From CBFGTV01 sp965652145 (lineage in GTDB: Bacteria > Bacillota > Clostridia > Peptostreptococcales > Natronincolaceae): 64,000 bases of DNA. The notes under the pieces were generated by a model. That model was given only the letters and a program-made list of their open reading frames with translations. It was not told where the DNA came from and did not search any database. Shown here one piece after another: positions 16,995-26,238 of this stretch. Within the stretch, counting starts at the first letter, position 1, and each line of letters opens with the position of its first letter. The stretch covers positions 20,392 to 84,391 of the forward strand of contig CBFGTV010000005.1 of assembly GCA_965652145.1 (NCBI GenBank), given 5' to 3'. The position numbers and the translations under genes were made by a program.

Positions 16995-18971
16995 ATGAAA
17001 ATTGGAGTCTTCATATGCTGGTGCGGAAGTAATATTAAAAATACAGTGGACGTGGAACGGGTAGCCCAGGAAATGAGAAAAATTCCTCATGTTGTCTGCT
17101 CTAATGATATACAATACCTATGTTCAGAAGTAGGGCAATCTGAAATCGCCAAAAAAATTGATGAATATAATCTTGACAGGGTGGTCATCGGAGCCTGTTC
17201 CCCCAGAATGCACGAATCTACATTTCAGCAGCTCATGATTAATAAGGGACTAAACCCTTATTATGTAGAAATTGCTAATATCAGAGAGCATTGCTCCTGG
17301 GTTCATACCGATAAAGAAAAGGCAACCGTAAAGGCCATGGATTTAGTCAAAAAGGCCATCGCCAAAGCCATCCATGCCATCCCCCTTCATTCCGACGAGT
17401 TAGGTATTACCAAAAGGGCTTTAGTCATTGGCGGGGGAATTGCTGGAATTCAGGCGGCCCTTGATATCGCCGACGCTGGGTATCCAGTAGATGTCGTGGA
17501 AAGAGAACCCTCTATCGGCGGGAAAATGGCTCAGTTTGATAAGACCTTTCCAACCCTGGATTGTTCTGCCTGTATCCTGACCCCTAAGATGGTTGAGGCA
17601 GCCGCCCATAAAAACATTACCTTATATACCTATTCTGAAATTGAAGGGGTTTCCGGCTATGTTGGGAACTTTTCTGTAACCATCAGAAGTCGGGCAAAAA
17701 GCGTAAAGGCCGATCTCTGCAACGGTTGCGGCGATTGTATTGATAAATGCCCTAAAAGGGTAGACAATGAATTTGATCAGGGCCGAAGTAAAAGAAAGGC
17801 CATCTATACCTTATTTCCCCAGGCTGTTCCCAATAAACCCGTAATAGATAGAGACAACTGCACCTATTTTAAATCAGAAAAATGCAGACTTTGCAAAAAA
17901 GTCTGTACCAGAGGCGCCATTGATTATGAAATGGAAGATGATATCATTCAAAATGAATACGGAGCTATTATTGTGGCTACTGGTTTTGATTTAAAAAAAC
18001 CCCATCACCTGGGGGAATATAGCTATGGCGCCCATCCAGATGTAGTCACCAGTTTGGACCTGGAAAGAATGCTTAATGCTTCTGGGCCCACCCATGGAAA
18101 GATCATTAGACCATCCAATCAAGAGCAGCCGAAGCGTATTGTCTTTATTCAGTGTGTAGGGTCAAGGGACAGACATCAGGGAAATCCATATTGTTCTAAG
18201 GTCTGCTGCCTCTATACTGCTAAGCATTCACTATTATTAAGTGAAAAATTTCCGGAGATTGAAAGCTATATTTTTTATATCGACGTTCGAACTGCTGGTA
18301 AAAATTATGAGGAATTTTATGAAAAAGCCCGCCAACAGGGTGCCAACTATTTAAGGGGTCAGGTGTCAAAGGTTGAACCCCTGGGCGATGATGACAATCG
18401 TTTGTTGGTCAGGGGGTATGACGGATCTCTGGGGGAGCAGGTGGAAATTGAAGCAGATTTAGTGGTCCTGGCCACCAGTATGGAGGCCAAAAAGGATGCT
18501 AAAAGAATTGGAAGTATGGTGGGCATATCCTCCGATGCCAATGGATTTTTTAGTGAGGCCCATGCCAAGCTGCGGCCCGTCGAAACCCAAGCCCAGGGAG
18601 TTTTTTTGGCAGGAGCCTGCCAGGGGCCTAAGGATATTCCAGATGCAGTAACCCAGGCCAGTGGAGCTTCGGCTAAGGCTATTATTATGTTTAATAAGGG
18701 AAAGGTAAAGAGTGTTCCCACCACTGCCATTGTCAACAAAGAGCTGTGCAGTGGATGTATGCAATGTAAACCGGTATGCCCCTATGAAGCCATCGGCAAA
18801 GAATATGTTACCGAAAGGGCAGGCATTAAAACCTTTGATAGACCTGTAGCTTCAGTGAATCGGGCCCTTTGCCAGGGCTGTGGTGCCTGTGCCGGGCTAT
18901 GTCGCAGCGGTGCCATGGATATTGGCGGTTTTACCAGCAGACAACTTCTAGCGGAGGTGGACAGCATATGA
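16995..18971 (+). CDS. hdrA: HdrA-like FAD, polyferredoxin subunit
   Basis: 658 aa. The N-terminal region MKIGVFICWCGSNI and GACSPRMHE is typical of HdrA. The FAD/Rossmann motif VIGGGIAGIQAA (about residues 142-153) and the DCSACILTPKM block follow. Four Fe-S motifs are seen: CNGCGDCIDKCP, CRLCKKVC, CSGCMQCKPVCP and CQGCGACAGLC. In methanogens HdrA holds the FAD that splits electron pairs between a high-potential acceptor (via HdrC/B) and ferredoxin. The full-length soluble form here, next to an MvhD homologue, fits that role; bifurcation itself is inferred. The 3' end overlaps the next gene (ATGA). Confidence 0.92.
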   Translation: MKIGVFICWCGSNIKNTVDVERVAQEMRKIPHVVCSNDIQYLCSEVGQSEIAKKIDEYNLDRVVIGACSPRMHESTFQQLMINKGLNPYYVEIANIREHCSWVHTDKEKATVKAMDLVKKAIAKAIHAIPLHSDELGITKRALVIGGGIAGIQAALDIADAGYPVDVVEREPSIGGKMAQFDKTFPTLDCSACILTPKMVEAAAHKNITLYTYSEIEGVSGYVGNFSVTIRSRAKSVKADLCNGCGDCIDKCPKRVDNEFDQGRSKRKAIYTLFPQAVPNKPVIDRDNCTYFKSEKCRLCKKVCTRGAIDYEMEDDIIQNEYGAIIVATGFDLKKPHHLGEYSYGAHPDVVTSLDLERMLNASGPTHGKIIRPSNQEQPKRIVFIQCVGSRDRHQGNPYCSKVCCLYTAKHSLLLSEKFPEIESYIFYIDVRTAGKNYEEFYEKARQQGANYLRGQVSKVEPLGDDDNRLLVRGYDGSLGEQVEIEADLVVLATSMEAKKDAKRIGSMVGISSDANGFFSEAHAKLRPVETQAQGVFLAGACQGPKDIPDAVTQASGASAKAIIMFNKGKVKSVPTTAIVNKELCSGCMQCKPVCPYEAIGKEYVTERAGIKTFDRPVASVNRALCQGCGACAGLCRSGAMDIGGFTSRQLLAEVDSI

Positions 18972-19402
18972 CACAAGAAGGCTTCGAGCCCAAGATTATC
19001 GCCTTTTGCTGTAACTGGTGCAGCTATGCCGGAGCAGATTTGGCTGGAACAGGCCGGTTAAAATACCCTGAAAACATTAGAATCATCAGAGTTCCATGCT
19101 CCAGTAGGGTTGATGTGCCTCTGATACTCAGGGCCTTTCAAAATGGTGCTGATGGGGTTATGATAGCAGGATGCCATCCTGGGGACTGCCACTATGATAC
19201 TGGAAATTATCATACTAGAAAGCGGATGGCTTTACTACGAAGCCTGATGGAGTTCATGGGTCTTTCCCCAGAGCGCCTATTGGTAAAATGGATCTCTGGC
19301 AATGAAGCGGAACGATTTAAGAGTACGGTAGAGGACTTCACAGAAAAGCTCAAACAAATGGGAGTTTATGACAAAGTGAGGGATCTAAGATGTTCAAGAT
19401 AA
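18968..19402 (+). CDS. flxD: MvhD/FlxD-like [2Fe-2S] protein
   Basis: 144 aa from ATG 18968, which overlaps the hdrA stop by 4 bases and has GGAGGTGG upstream. A longer frame from 18869 lies inside hdrA and is rejected. Conserved Cys motifs FCCNWCSY, VPCSSRVD and GCHPGDCHY mark the MvhD/FlpD family, whose [2Fe-2S] cluster passes electrons from an input module to HdrA. Here the input would be the Flx subunits encoded next. Confidence 0.9.
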   Translation: MTQEGFEPKIIAFCCNWCSYAGADLAGTGRLKYPENIRIIRVPCSSRVDVPLILRAFQNGADGVMIAGCHPGDCHYDTGNYHTRKRMALLRSLMEFMGLSPERLLVKWISGNEAERFKSTVEDFTEKLKQMGVYDKVRDLRCSR

Positions 19403-20286
19403 CAGAGAAGCTACAGCAAATCGGGGCCGAGCTGCTGCGGTCGGGAGCAGTAGATATGGTGTTGGGATATACAAAGAACCAGGAAGGGGGTCAAACTATC
19501 CCCTATGTGGCCACCACCTGCGATGAGGCAAAGAATCTATTATTTGATGCCTACAGTGAAAAGGCCCTGTCTAAATACCTGCTGCAAGGTGAATTTCGAA
19601 ATAAAAGGACAGCCATTGTAGTGAAGGGCTGTGATCATAGGGCTATCAAGCTGATGCTGGCGGAGGGCCGTATTCATCGAGATCAAATTTATCTGATAGG
19701 GATTCAATGTCCTGGTATAATCAGGAAAGATCAATTTCATAAGGAGGGCTTATCACCCTTCTGCCTTCACTGTAGGCAAGCTGCTCCTCCAGCCCAGGAG
19801 GTAGATCTTTTGCTTACGGAACAAACTGTATCGGAAAGAAAGGTTTTGACCCATGAGGAAAGCTTTACAGAGATTAATCAAATTGAACAAATGTCAGAGG
19901 CAGAAAGATTTGAATTTTGGAAAAGGCAATTAAATCGTTGCAAGCGGTGCTACAGCTGTCGAAATGCCTGCCCTGTATGTACCTGCCGTGTTTGTATCTT
20001 TGATCGGGAAAATCCAGATTATATCGATGCTGCCAAGGATCAGCCGGCACAGCATCAATTTTATCATATCATACGGGCCTTCCATGTTTCTGACCGCTGT
20101 GTAGGCTGTGGAGAATGTTCTCGTGTATGTCCGGAGCATATCCCCCTGCACCTTTTAAATCAGAAGCTTCAAAGGGAGCTGAACAAATTCTATGGCAGCT
20201 ATTTGCCTGGAATTGATCAATTACCCACCCCTTTATCCCATGCCAATGCTAAAGAGCCAGATTTCTTTGGAAAGGGGGATCAGTAA
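19390..20286 (+). CDS. flxC: FlxC-like iron-sulfur protein
   Basis: 298 aa, overlapping flxD by 13 bases. The N-terminal half resembles the FrhB-type domain of F420-hydrogenase/dehydrogenase beta proteins (VVKGCDHRAIKLML, IGIQCPG, CLHC). The C-terminal half carries CKRCYSCRNACPVCTCRVC and CVGCGECSRVCPEHIP, two [4Fe-4S] sites with extra Cys. In Desulfovibrio the FlxABCD-HdrABC complex moves electrons from NADH to HdrA. Assignment of B versus C is by order and size only. Confidence 0.72.
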   Translation: MFKITEKLQQIGAELLRSGAVDMVLGYTKNQEGGQTIPYVATTCDEAKNLLFDAYSEKALSKYLLQGEFRNKRTAIVVKGCDHRAIKLMLAEGRIHRDQIYLIGIQCPGIIRKDQFHKEGLSPFCLHCRQAAPPAQEVDLLLTEQTVSERKVLTHEESFTEINQIEQMSEAERFEFWKRQLNRCKRCYSCRNACPVCTCRVCIFDRENPDYIDAAKDQPAQHQFYHIIRAFHVSDRCVGCGECSRVCPEHIPLHLLNQKLQRELNKFYGSYLPGIDQLPTPLSHANAKEPDFFGKGDQ

Positions 20287-21326
20287 TGGAGCTAGTCATC
20301 AAAACGGTATCCTTCTCCAATCTGATATTTGCCTGCCATCAGCTGGAAGCCCAATATCGAACTTTTTGCCCTACCCTTGAGGATGGCGTGGAGCACTACA
20401 GACCGTTAGATCAAATGAATATCAATGAGCTACAAATAGGTGAGGAAATTACTTTTCGCAATACGCCGCCCTTGGGCTCCATTAAATCCTTTTTATTTCC
20501 AGATACAGAGACCTATATAAGGTTTGCAGGGAAAGGGAGCAAAATAGAAGTTGACGAGCTGGAAGCCATGATCCCCCAAATTATTTTAGGGGTAAAGGCC
20601 TGCGATTTAAAGAGCGTAGAGTTGATTGACAGGGTGTTTTTATCAGACCCGGTGGATACCCTATACCAGGAAAAAAGAGAAAAGACCCTGATGATTGCTG
20701 CCGTATGTTCGGAGATGGGAGAAAACTGCAGCTGTGAGCAATTTGGCATTTGCCCCCTTACACCGGATGCAGATATTGTAATGGCTAAAAATGATAAGGA
20801 TGAAAAGGAAATATATTTAAAATCTAATAGTGAAAAGGGCCGGCAATTGGCAGAGCATTTACTGACAATGGAAGGCTTTACAACTGCTGAAGCCTTCCCG
20901 ACACCTCCAGACAAAACACCAGTAAAGAGGTTACCGGCAGAGGAAGTTAAGAACAGGATGGAGGAGTTTTTTGAGTCTTCCCTGTGGCAAAGCCTGGGGA
21001 TGCTTTGCTTAGGTTGTGGTACCTGTACCTATTATTGTCCTACCTGCCATTGCTATGACGTTCGGGATTTTAATCGTAAGGATCAAGGGGTTCGATATCG
21101 TACCTGGGACTCCTGTATGTTTTCAAACTTCACCAACATGGCAGGGGGCCATAATCCAAGACCGGAAAAAAAGGATCGTATTAAAAATCGATTTTTCCAT
21201 AAGCTCAATTACTTTGTAAAAAAACAGGGAGATTTGGCGTGCGTAGGATGTGGTCGGTGTGGAAAGCTGTGTCCAGTAGGTATATCTATTAATACTGTGC
21301 TGAGAAAGATTGGAGTGGAACTATGA
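20286..21326 (+). CDS. flxB: FlxB-like 4Fe-4S dicluster protein
   Basis: 346 aa, 1-base overlap with flxC (TAATG). Resembles AsrA/hydrogenase-type Fe-S subunits: an N-terminal alpha/beta region with VKACDLKSVELIDRVF and CSEMGENCSCEQFGICP, then C-terminal motifs CLGCGTCTYYCPTCHC and CVGCGRCGKLCPVG. It would connect the FAD/NAD(P)H subunit FlxA to the rest of the complex. Family membership is clear, exact subunit name less so. Confidence 0.75.
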   Translation: MELVIKTVSFSNLIFACHQLEAQYRTFCPTLEDGVEHYRPLDQMNINELQIGEEITFRNTPPLGSIKSFLFPDTETYIRFAGKGSKIEVDELEAMIPQIILGVKACDLKSVELIDRVFLSDPVDTLYQEKREKTLMIAAVCSEMGENCSCEQFGICPLTPDADIVMAKNDKDEKEIYLKSNSEKGRQLAEHLLTMEGFTTAEAFPTPPDKTPVKRLPAEEVKNRMEEFFESSLWQSLGMLCLGCGTCTYYCPTCHCYDVRDFNRKDQGVRYRTWDSCMFSNFTNMAGGHNPRPEKKDRIKNRFFHKLNYFVKKQGDLACVGCGRCGKLCPVGISINTVLRKIGVEL

Positions 21327-22144
21327 AGCATAATCCATTAATCCCCATGCAGGGAAAAGTAGTCAATATCATTACCGAAAGCAGCGATGTCAAAACCTTT
21401 CAAGTAGAACCGGAAAAACCACTGAATCATATGCCCGGTCAATGTGCTATGCTGTCTCTGTTGGGAATTGGTGAGGCTCTTTTCTCCATTACCTCGCCGC
21501 CCGGCCGTAATTATGTAGAATTTAGTATTAAAAAGGTAGGAAGGTTGACGGAGGCCTTGCATCAGCTGGAAATTGGTGATGAAATTGGTATTAGGGGCCC
21601 CTACGGTAATGGCTTTCCGGTGGAAGACTTAAGGAAAAAAAAGCTTCTCTTTATCGGCGGAGGCATCGGCTTGGCGCCCCTGCGATCACTGGTTCAGTAT
21701 ACACTGGACCATAGAAATCAATACCCAGATCAATTTCAACTGGTATATGGAGCCCGTTCTGTGGGAGACCTCATTTTTAAAGGAGATATTTTTGAAAACT
21801 GGCCTGGAGAAAAGAATTTTGAAGTAAACCTGGCTGTCGATTCAGCGGAATCCAAGTGGAAGGGATTTGTAGGATATGTACCCCAGTATTTGGAGCAGCT
21901 GTGCCCAGACCCTCAAAACACCGTTGCCATTACCTGCGGGCCGCCAATTATGATTAAATATATTCTACAGACCCTTGAAAAGCTGGGTTTTAAACCTGAT
22001 CAAATTATTACTACGCTGGAATACAAGATGAAATGCGGTATAGGGAAATGTGGGCGTTGTAATTTAGATGAGCACTATCTTTGTAAAGATGGGCCCGTAT
22101 TTTATCTATATGAACTGAAAAAAATTAAAAATGATTTTTGCTAG
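21323..22144 (+). CDS. flxA: FlxA-like FAD/NAD(P)H oxidoreductase subunit
   Basis: 273 aa, overlapping flxB by 4 bases. Ferredoxin-reductase fold: FAD region (PLNHMPGQCAML, FSITSPPG), NAD(P) region (FIGGGIGLAPLRSLV, ITCGPPIMIKY), and a C-terminal Cys set (MKCGIGKCGRC, LCKDGPVF) that binds [2Fe-2S], as in AsrB and dihydroorotate dehydrogenase PyrK. It is the probable NAD(P)H entry point of the complex. Last gene of the operon, followed by a strong terminator. Confidence 0.85.
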   Translation: MKHNPLIPMQGKVVNIITESSDVKTFQVEPEKPLNHMPGQCAMLSLLGIGEALFSITSPPGRNYVEFSIKKVGRLTEALHQLEIGDEIGIRGPYGNGFPVEDLRKKKLLFIGGGIGLAPLRSLVQYTLDHRNQYPDQFQLVYGARSVGDLIFKGDIFENWPGEKNFEVNLAVDSAESKWKGFVGYVPQYLEQLCPDPQNTVAITCGPPIMIKYILQTLEKLGFKPDQIITTLEYKMKCGIGKCGRCNLDEHYLCKDGPVFYLYELKKIKNDFC

Positions 22145-22232
22145 CAGCTGCTTTACTCCACCGCCTGATCTGCTGGAATTTTCCTTAGGGAATATGGCAG
22201 TTTTAACTGTGGTGGGCGTTGGAATATAAAAA

Positions 22233-22287
22233 TAAAAACACATCGATACAAGGCCTAAAGGCCTTAGATTTCGATGTGTTTTTTATT
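22233..22287 (+). terminator. Terminator of the Frd-Hdr-Flx operon
   Basis: Stem AAAACACATCGA/TCGATGTGTTTT with an inner AAGGCC/GGCCTT helix, then a T-run. Confidence 0.88.
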
Positions 22288-22335
22288 TCTATTGGAATAG
22301 AAAAGAAAAAAGAGTTAGGGGAAAATAAAAACAAA

Positions 22336-22421
22336 TATATGAACACATATTCATATAAAAATGATTGACTTTTATTTTGAAGGGGAATATAATATAAACA
22401 AACAAATGAATAACTGTTCAT
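22336..22421 (+). promoter_or_regulatory. Promoter with twin CadC/SmtB-type operators
   Basis: TTGACT (22365-22370), 17-nt spacer, TATAAT (22388-22393). Two imperfect palindromes flank it: TATGAA-n6-TTCATA (22338-22355), which fits the SmtB/CadC-type TGAACA-nn-TATTCA pattern, and ATGAA-n6-TTCAT (22406-22421). Binding of the regulator encoded next would give autoregulation and metal induction. Confidence 0.7.
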
Positions 22422-22445
22422 ACATTCAATTAAAAAGAGGTGATC

Positions 22446-22814
22446 ATGTTGAGTGATGTAAATAAAGAATATCTTAAATGTGATTGTAATGTAATTCATC
22501 AAGAGGTGGTGGAAGCTGTTAAAGAAAACATGCCTGCCGAGGAAAATTTGTATGACCTGGCAGAGCTGTTTAAAGTCTTTGGCGATACCACAAGAATTAA
22601 AATCATTTACGCTTTATTTGCTTCGGAAATGTGTGTATGTGATATTGCCGCTCTGTTAAATATGACCCAGTCTGCCATATCTCATCAATTAAGGGTGTTG
22701 AAGCAGGCAAGGCTGGTGAAGTTCAGAAAGGAAGGAAAGGTAGTCTATTATTCCCTTGACGACGACCATGTAAAACAAATATTCGATCAAGGACTAAGTC
22801 ATATCAATGAATAA
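22446..22814 (+). CDS. cadC: ArsR/SmtB-family metal sensor, CadC type
   Basis: 122 aa from ATG 22446 (AGAGGTGAT upstream). Winged-helix repressor with recognition helix TQSAISHQLRVLKQA. The metal site of CadC is visible: N-terminal C12 and C14 (KCDCN) and C63/C65 in helix 3 (EMCVCD). Such proteins release DNA on binding Cd(II), Pb(II) or Zn(II). It sits 24 bp before the P-type ATPase and most likely represses both genes. Confidence 0.9.
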   Translation: MLSDVNKEYLKCDCNVIHQEVVEAVKENMPAEENLYDLAELFKVFGDTTRIKIIYALFASEMCVCDIAALLNMTQSAISHQLRVLKQARLVKFRKEGKVVYYSLDDDHVKQIFDQGLSHINE

Positions 22815-22838
22815 CTCACTTTGAAGGAAGGGAAAAAA

Positions 22839-25244
22839 ATGAAAGCCAGTGTAAAACGAGAGTTGATATTAGAGGGATTGGATTGCGCCAATTGTGCTAT
22901 GAAAATCGAACAAAAAGTAGGGCTGATAAAGGGCGTGGATGAGGCAACCTTAAATTTTGCTACTAAAAGCCTGAAGATGGACATTGATGAAGATGAGGAT
23001 CAAGCGAAAATTATCGAGGCTGTAATAGAGATTGTCAATAGACTGGAGCCCCATGTTAAGGTACGGGAAAGGCAAGTTTCCGGTGATGATAATCATAATC
23101 ATCACCACAATGATCGTCCGGGAGAGAATGGCATCACCCTATTGCTTAAGGGGTTGGATTGTGCCAATTGCGCCGGTAAAATTCAGGAAGAGACCAGAAG
23201 GCTTTCTGGAATCAAGGAGGCCCATCTGGATTTAGTGACCCAAAAGCTAAAAATAGAATTGGAGGATTCTACTCTAGGAGAAAGGATTACGAAACAAATT
23301 AAAGAGATTGTAAAAAGGCTGGAGCCTGAAGTAGAGGTAATTACCCTGGGTGAAATGGATGGTAACCCCAAGGGAAAGGAAAGGTCGGGCCTTGATGCCG
23401 CTATGAAAAAGAAAATCATTCGATTTAGTCTGGCGGCAATACTCTTTGCCGGGGGGATTATTTTGAAGCTTCCCCCATGGGCCAGCTTCTCACTTTTTTT
23501 CCTGAGCTATTGCCTTTCTGGGGGCGATGTAATCGTTAGTGCTGCTAAAAATATTACCCGGGGAGAAATATTTGACGAAAACTTTTTAATGACCATTGCC
23601 ACCATCGGTGCCTTTATCATCGGCGAATTTGCAGAAGGGGTGGCTGTAATGCTCTTCTTTCAAGCCGGTGAGTTTTTCCAAAGCCTTGCAGTCAATCGAT
23701 CAAGAAATTCTATTGCTGCTTTAATGGATATTCGCCCTGACTATGCCAATTTAAAAACTCCCCAGGGTGAGAGGCGTGTTTCTCCGATGGAAGTAGGAAT
23801 TAACCAGTTGATTGTGATAAAGCCTGGGGAGAAGGTACCCTTAGATGGCGTAGTGGTGGAGGGCAATTCTATGGTTGATACCACTGCTTTAACGGGAGAA
23901 TCGGTATTAAGAGAGGTGGAACCGGGCAGCAGTATATTAGGGGGCTTTATTAACAAAGGTGGGCTGTTGGTTGTTCGGGTAACAAAGGAATTTAAAGAAT
24001 CAACGGTTTCGAGGATATTAGAGCTGGTGGAAAATGCCGGCAGCCGAAAGGCTCCTACGGAAAATTTCATTACTAAATTTGCACGATATTACACCCCAAT
24101 GGTTACCGGTGTGGCGGCTCTTTTGGCCATTGTACCGCCCTTGATAATCAGTGAAGCAAGCTTTTCAGATTGGTTCTATCGGGCACTGATTTTCTTGGTT
24201 ATTTCATGCCCCTGCGCCCTGGTGATTTCCATTCCCCTTAGCTTTTTCGGCGGAATTGGTGGGGCTTCAAGAAATGGAATTCTGGTGAAGGGAAGTAATT
24301 ACCTTGAGGCCTTGAATCAAATCGAAGCGGTTATTTTTGACAAGACCGGTACCCTGACCAAAGGGGTGTTTAAGGTGACAAAAATTAATCCGGCAGATGG
24401 GTTTAATGAGGAAAGTTTATTGGAATATGCCGCCTATGCAGAAAGCTACTCGAATCATCCAATTGCGGAATCGATCTTAAGAAGGTATGAAAGGTCAGTC
24501 AATAAAGAGCTGATTAAGGGCTATGAGGAGCTGTCAGGAAAAGGCACGAAGGTACAGTATGATGGGAAGGAAATTCTGGCTGGAAATCAAAGGTTGATGG
24601 AGCAGGAGGGAATTATCTTTACTGCCCCTCAAGAGACAGGCACCGTTGTTCATGTGGCTGTAGAGGGAAAATATGCGGGTTATATTCTCATAGCAGATGA
24701 AGTGAAGCCAGACGCAGCCATGACCATAGCCGGTTTAAAGGAGGCAGGGGTCAATAGGCTTGTCATGCTAACCGGAGACATTCGAGCGGTGGGAGAAAAA
24801 ACTGCCCGTCAGCTGGGAATCGATGAAGTGTATACTGAGCTTTTACCAGATCAAAAGGTAGAGCAGATGGAGCAGATTGAGAAGCTGCGATCCAACAAAA
24901 AGGGAAAAATTGTCTTTGTGGGGGATGGCATCAATGATGCTCCTGTGCTGGCAAGGGCTGATGTGGGAATTGCCATGGGAGGCCTTGGTTCAGACGCCGC
25001 CATAGAGGCAGCTGATGTGGTTTTAATGACCGATGAGCCTTCGAAGCTCTTAACAGCCATTAAAATCGCTAAAAAAACACGAAAGATCGTATGGCAAAAC
25101 ATAATTTTGGCCCTGGGAGTCAAGCTAATTGTTTTAGCCCTGGGGGCAGGCGGGGTTGCCACCATGTGGGAGGCGGTCTTTGCTGACGTTGGTGTAGCCC
25201 TGCTGGCAGTTTTGAATGCCATACGAGTGATGAAGGTAAATTAA
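22839..25244 (+). CDS. cadA: Cd/Zn/Pb-exporting P1B-type ATPase
   Basis: 801 aa from ATG 22839 (AAGGAAGGG upstream); a TTG at 22821 is in frame but overlaps the ribosome site. Two N-terminal heavy-metal-associated domains with LDCANCA (Cys about 16/19 and 112/115), separated by a His/Asn-rich linker (NHNHHHN). The ion-channel motif CPC is at about 457-459, phosphorylation motif DKTGTLT at about 500, then the HP-type motif SNHPIAES, ATP-binding GDGINDAP and eight or so membrane helices. CPC with a CadC partner indicates divalent soft-metal export. Two HMA domains rather than one is slightly unusual for CadA. Confidence 0.93.
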   Translation: MKASVKRELILEGLDCANCAMKIEQKVGLIKGVDEATLNFATKSLKMDIDEDEDQAKIIEAVIEIVNRLEPHVKVRERQVSGDDNHNHHHNDRPGENGITLLLKGLDCANCAGKIQEETRRLSGIKEAHLDLVTQKLKIELEDSTLGERITKQIKEIVKRLEPEVEVITLGEMDGNPKGKERSGLDAAMKKKIIRFSLAAILFAGGIILKLPPWASFSLFFLSYCLSGGDVIVSAAKNITRGEIFDENFLMTIATIGAFIIGEFAEGVAVMLFFQAGEFFQSLAVNRSRNSIAALMDIRPDYANLKTPQGERRVSPMEVGINQLIVIKPGEKVPLDGVVVEGNSMVDTTALTGESVLREVEPGSSILGGFINKGGLLVVRVTKEFKESTVSRILELVENAGSRKAPTENFITKFARYYTPMVTGVAALLAIVPPLIISEASFSDWFYRALIFLVISCPCALVISIPLSFFGGIGGASRNGILVKGSNYLEALNQIEAVIFDKTGTLTKGVFKVTKINPADGFNEESLLEYAAYAESYSNHPIAESILRRYERSVNKELIKGYEELSGKGTKVQYDGKEILAGNQRLMEQEGIIFTAPQETGTVVHVAVEGKYAGYILIADEVKPDAAMTIAGLKEAGVNRLVMLTGDIRAVGEKTARQLGIDEVYTELLPDQKVEQMEQIEKLRSNKKGKIVFVGDGINDAPVLARADVGIAMGGLGSDAAIEAADVVLMTDEPSKLLTAIKIAKKTRKIVWQNIILALGVKLIVLALGAGGVATMWEAVFADVGVALLAVLNAIRVMKVN

Positions 25245-25276
25245 AGAGTCTATTGATCACGATTATTTTATGAATC

Positions 25277-25314
25277 GGGCTGGTATCTTTCTGGGAAGAT
25301 GACCAGCCCTTTTT
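25277..25314 (+). terminator. Terminator after cadA
   Basis: GGGCTGGT/ACCAGCCC stem with T5 directly behind. Confidence 0.82.
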
Positions 25315-25436
25315 GTGTCTGGATATGAGTGGGTATAATGTAGGAAAAATCAAGAAATTTCTGGATATATATTGCTACTTTCTTTATAATGTAGTAAAGG
25401 GGTGTTAAACTCAATAGATACAGGGGGCGAATCGTT

Positions 25437-25763
25437 ATGAGAGGGCTTGAGGAAAGGGAACAGGAAAGACCGATAATTTTGTACCGGGTAAAACAAATTA
25501 TTTTATGGATTCTTTCGCTGTTTTTTTGGTTATCAGCCTATGGGCATTTGTTTGTTTTAAGGGAGTATGTCGAAATTAGAAGCCGATTAATCCAGACAGG
25601 TCTTTTATTTGTCATCATAGGGATACTATTGAATCCTTTATTGAGCCAATACCTAAAGGGCCGTTTTGCTCTATACCCCACGGGAAAAGTAAAGGCTATT
25701 TTGCTGGTTATTTTACTCACGATCGTATATTTGCTTCTTCCTGGATCATTAGATATAATATAG
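25437..25763 (+). CDS. Small membrane protein, unknown
   Basis: 108 aa with a charged N-terminus and three hydrophobic segments (about residues 20-40, 50-70 and 85-105). Start ATG follows GGGGGCG about 8 nt upstream. No family recognised. It stands between cadA and a GNAT gene with separate spacing, so probably its own unit or co-transcribed with the latter. Confidence 0.6.
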   Translation: MRGLEEREQERPIILYRVKQIILWILSLFFWLSAYGHLFVLREYVEIRSRLIQTGLLFVIIGILLNPLLSQYLKGRFALYPTGKVKAILLVILLTIVYLLLPGSLDII

Positions 25764-25791
25764 CAGATGATTGTTTTAAGGTAGCTACATC

Positions 25792-26223
25792 ATGACAAAA
25801 GGAGAAATGACTTTGCTCATAAAGGAAATTAATAAGGAATTGGCCTGGGGCCTTAGACATAAAGTGATGTGGCCCCATAAGCCCTTTGAATATGTTATAT
25901 TGGAGAATGATGATATTTCAGATCATTATGGGCTGTTTCTGGAAAATACCCTGGCTTCTGTTTTAACCCTTTCACCATCAAGCAATAAAAGGGTACAGAT
26001 CAGAAAGTTTGCCACCTTAACTGAGCTGCAGGGCCAGGGCTACGGTACAGCTCTGCTAAACTGGGTTTTACTGGAGCTGCATCGTCAAAATTTAGATTTA
26101 GCCTTTTTGAATGCCAGAGAAAACAAGGTGAATTTTTACCGAAGATTTGGCTTTGTTGAGACGTCAACAACCTTTGTTAAATCTCAAATGGCCTATGTGG
26201 TTATGGAAAAGGAGATTAAGTAA
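25792..26223 (+). CDS. GNAT-family N-acetyltransferase
   Basis: 143 aa. The acetyl-CoA pyrophosphate-binding motif is QGQGYGTALLNWVL (about residues 82-95), followed by LNARENKVNFYRRFGF, the classical GNAT C-terminal block. Start is uncertain: ATG 25792 has AAGGTAG 8 nt upstream, while ATG 25807 has GGAG only 3 nt away. Substrate unknown; small-molecule and protein acetylation are both possible. Confidence 0.85.
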   Translation: MTKGEMTLLIKEINKELAWGLRHKVMWPHKPFEYVILENDDISDHYGLFLENTLASVLTLSPSSNKRVQIRKFATLTELQGQGYGTALLNWVLLELHRQNLDLAFLNARENKVNFYRRFGFVETSTTFVKSQMAYVVMEKEIK

Positions 26224-26238
26224 ATTTTAAGGGGAAAG

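Noticed and set aside
18359..18739. Minus-strand frame within hdrA
   Set aside because: Shadow of the well-supported HdrA reading frame, no start signal.
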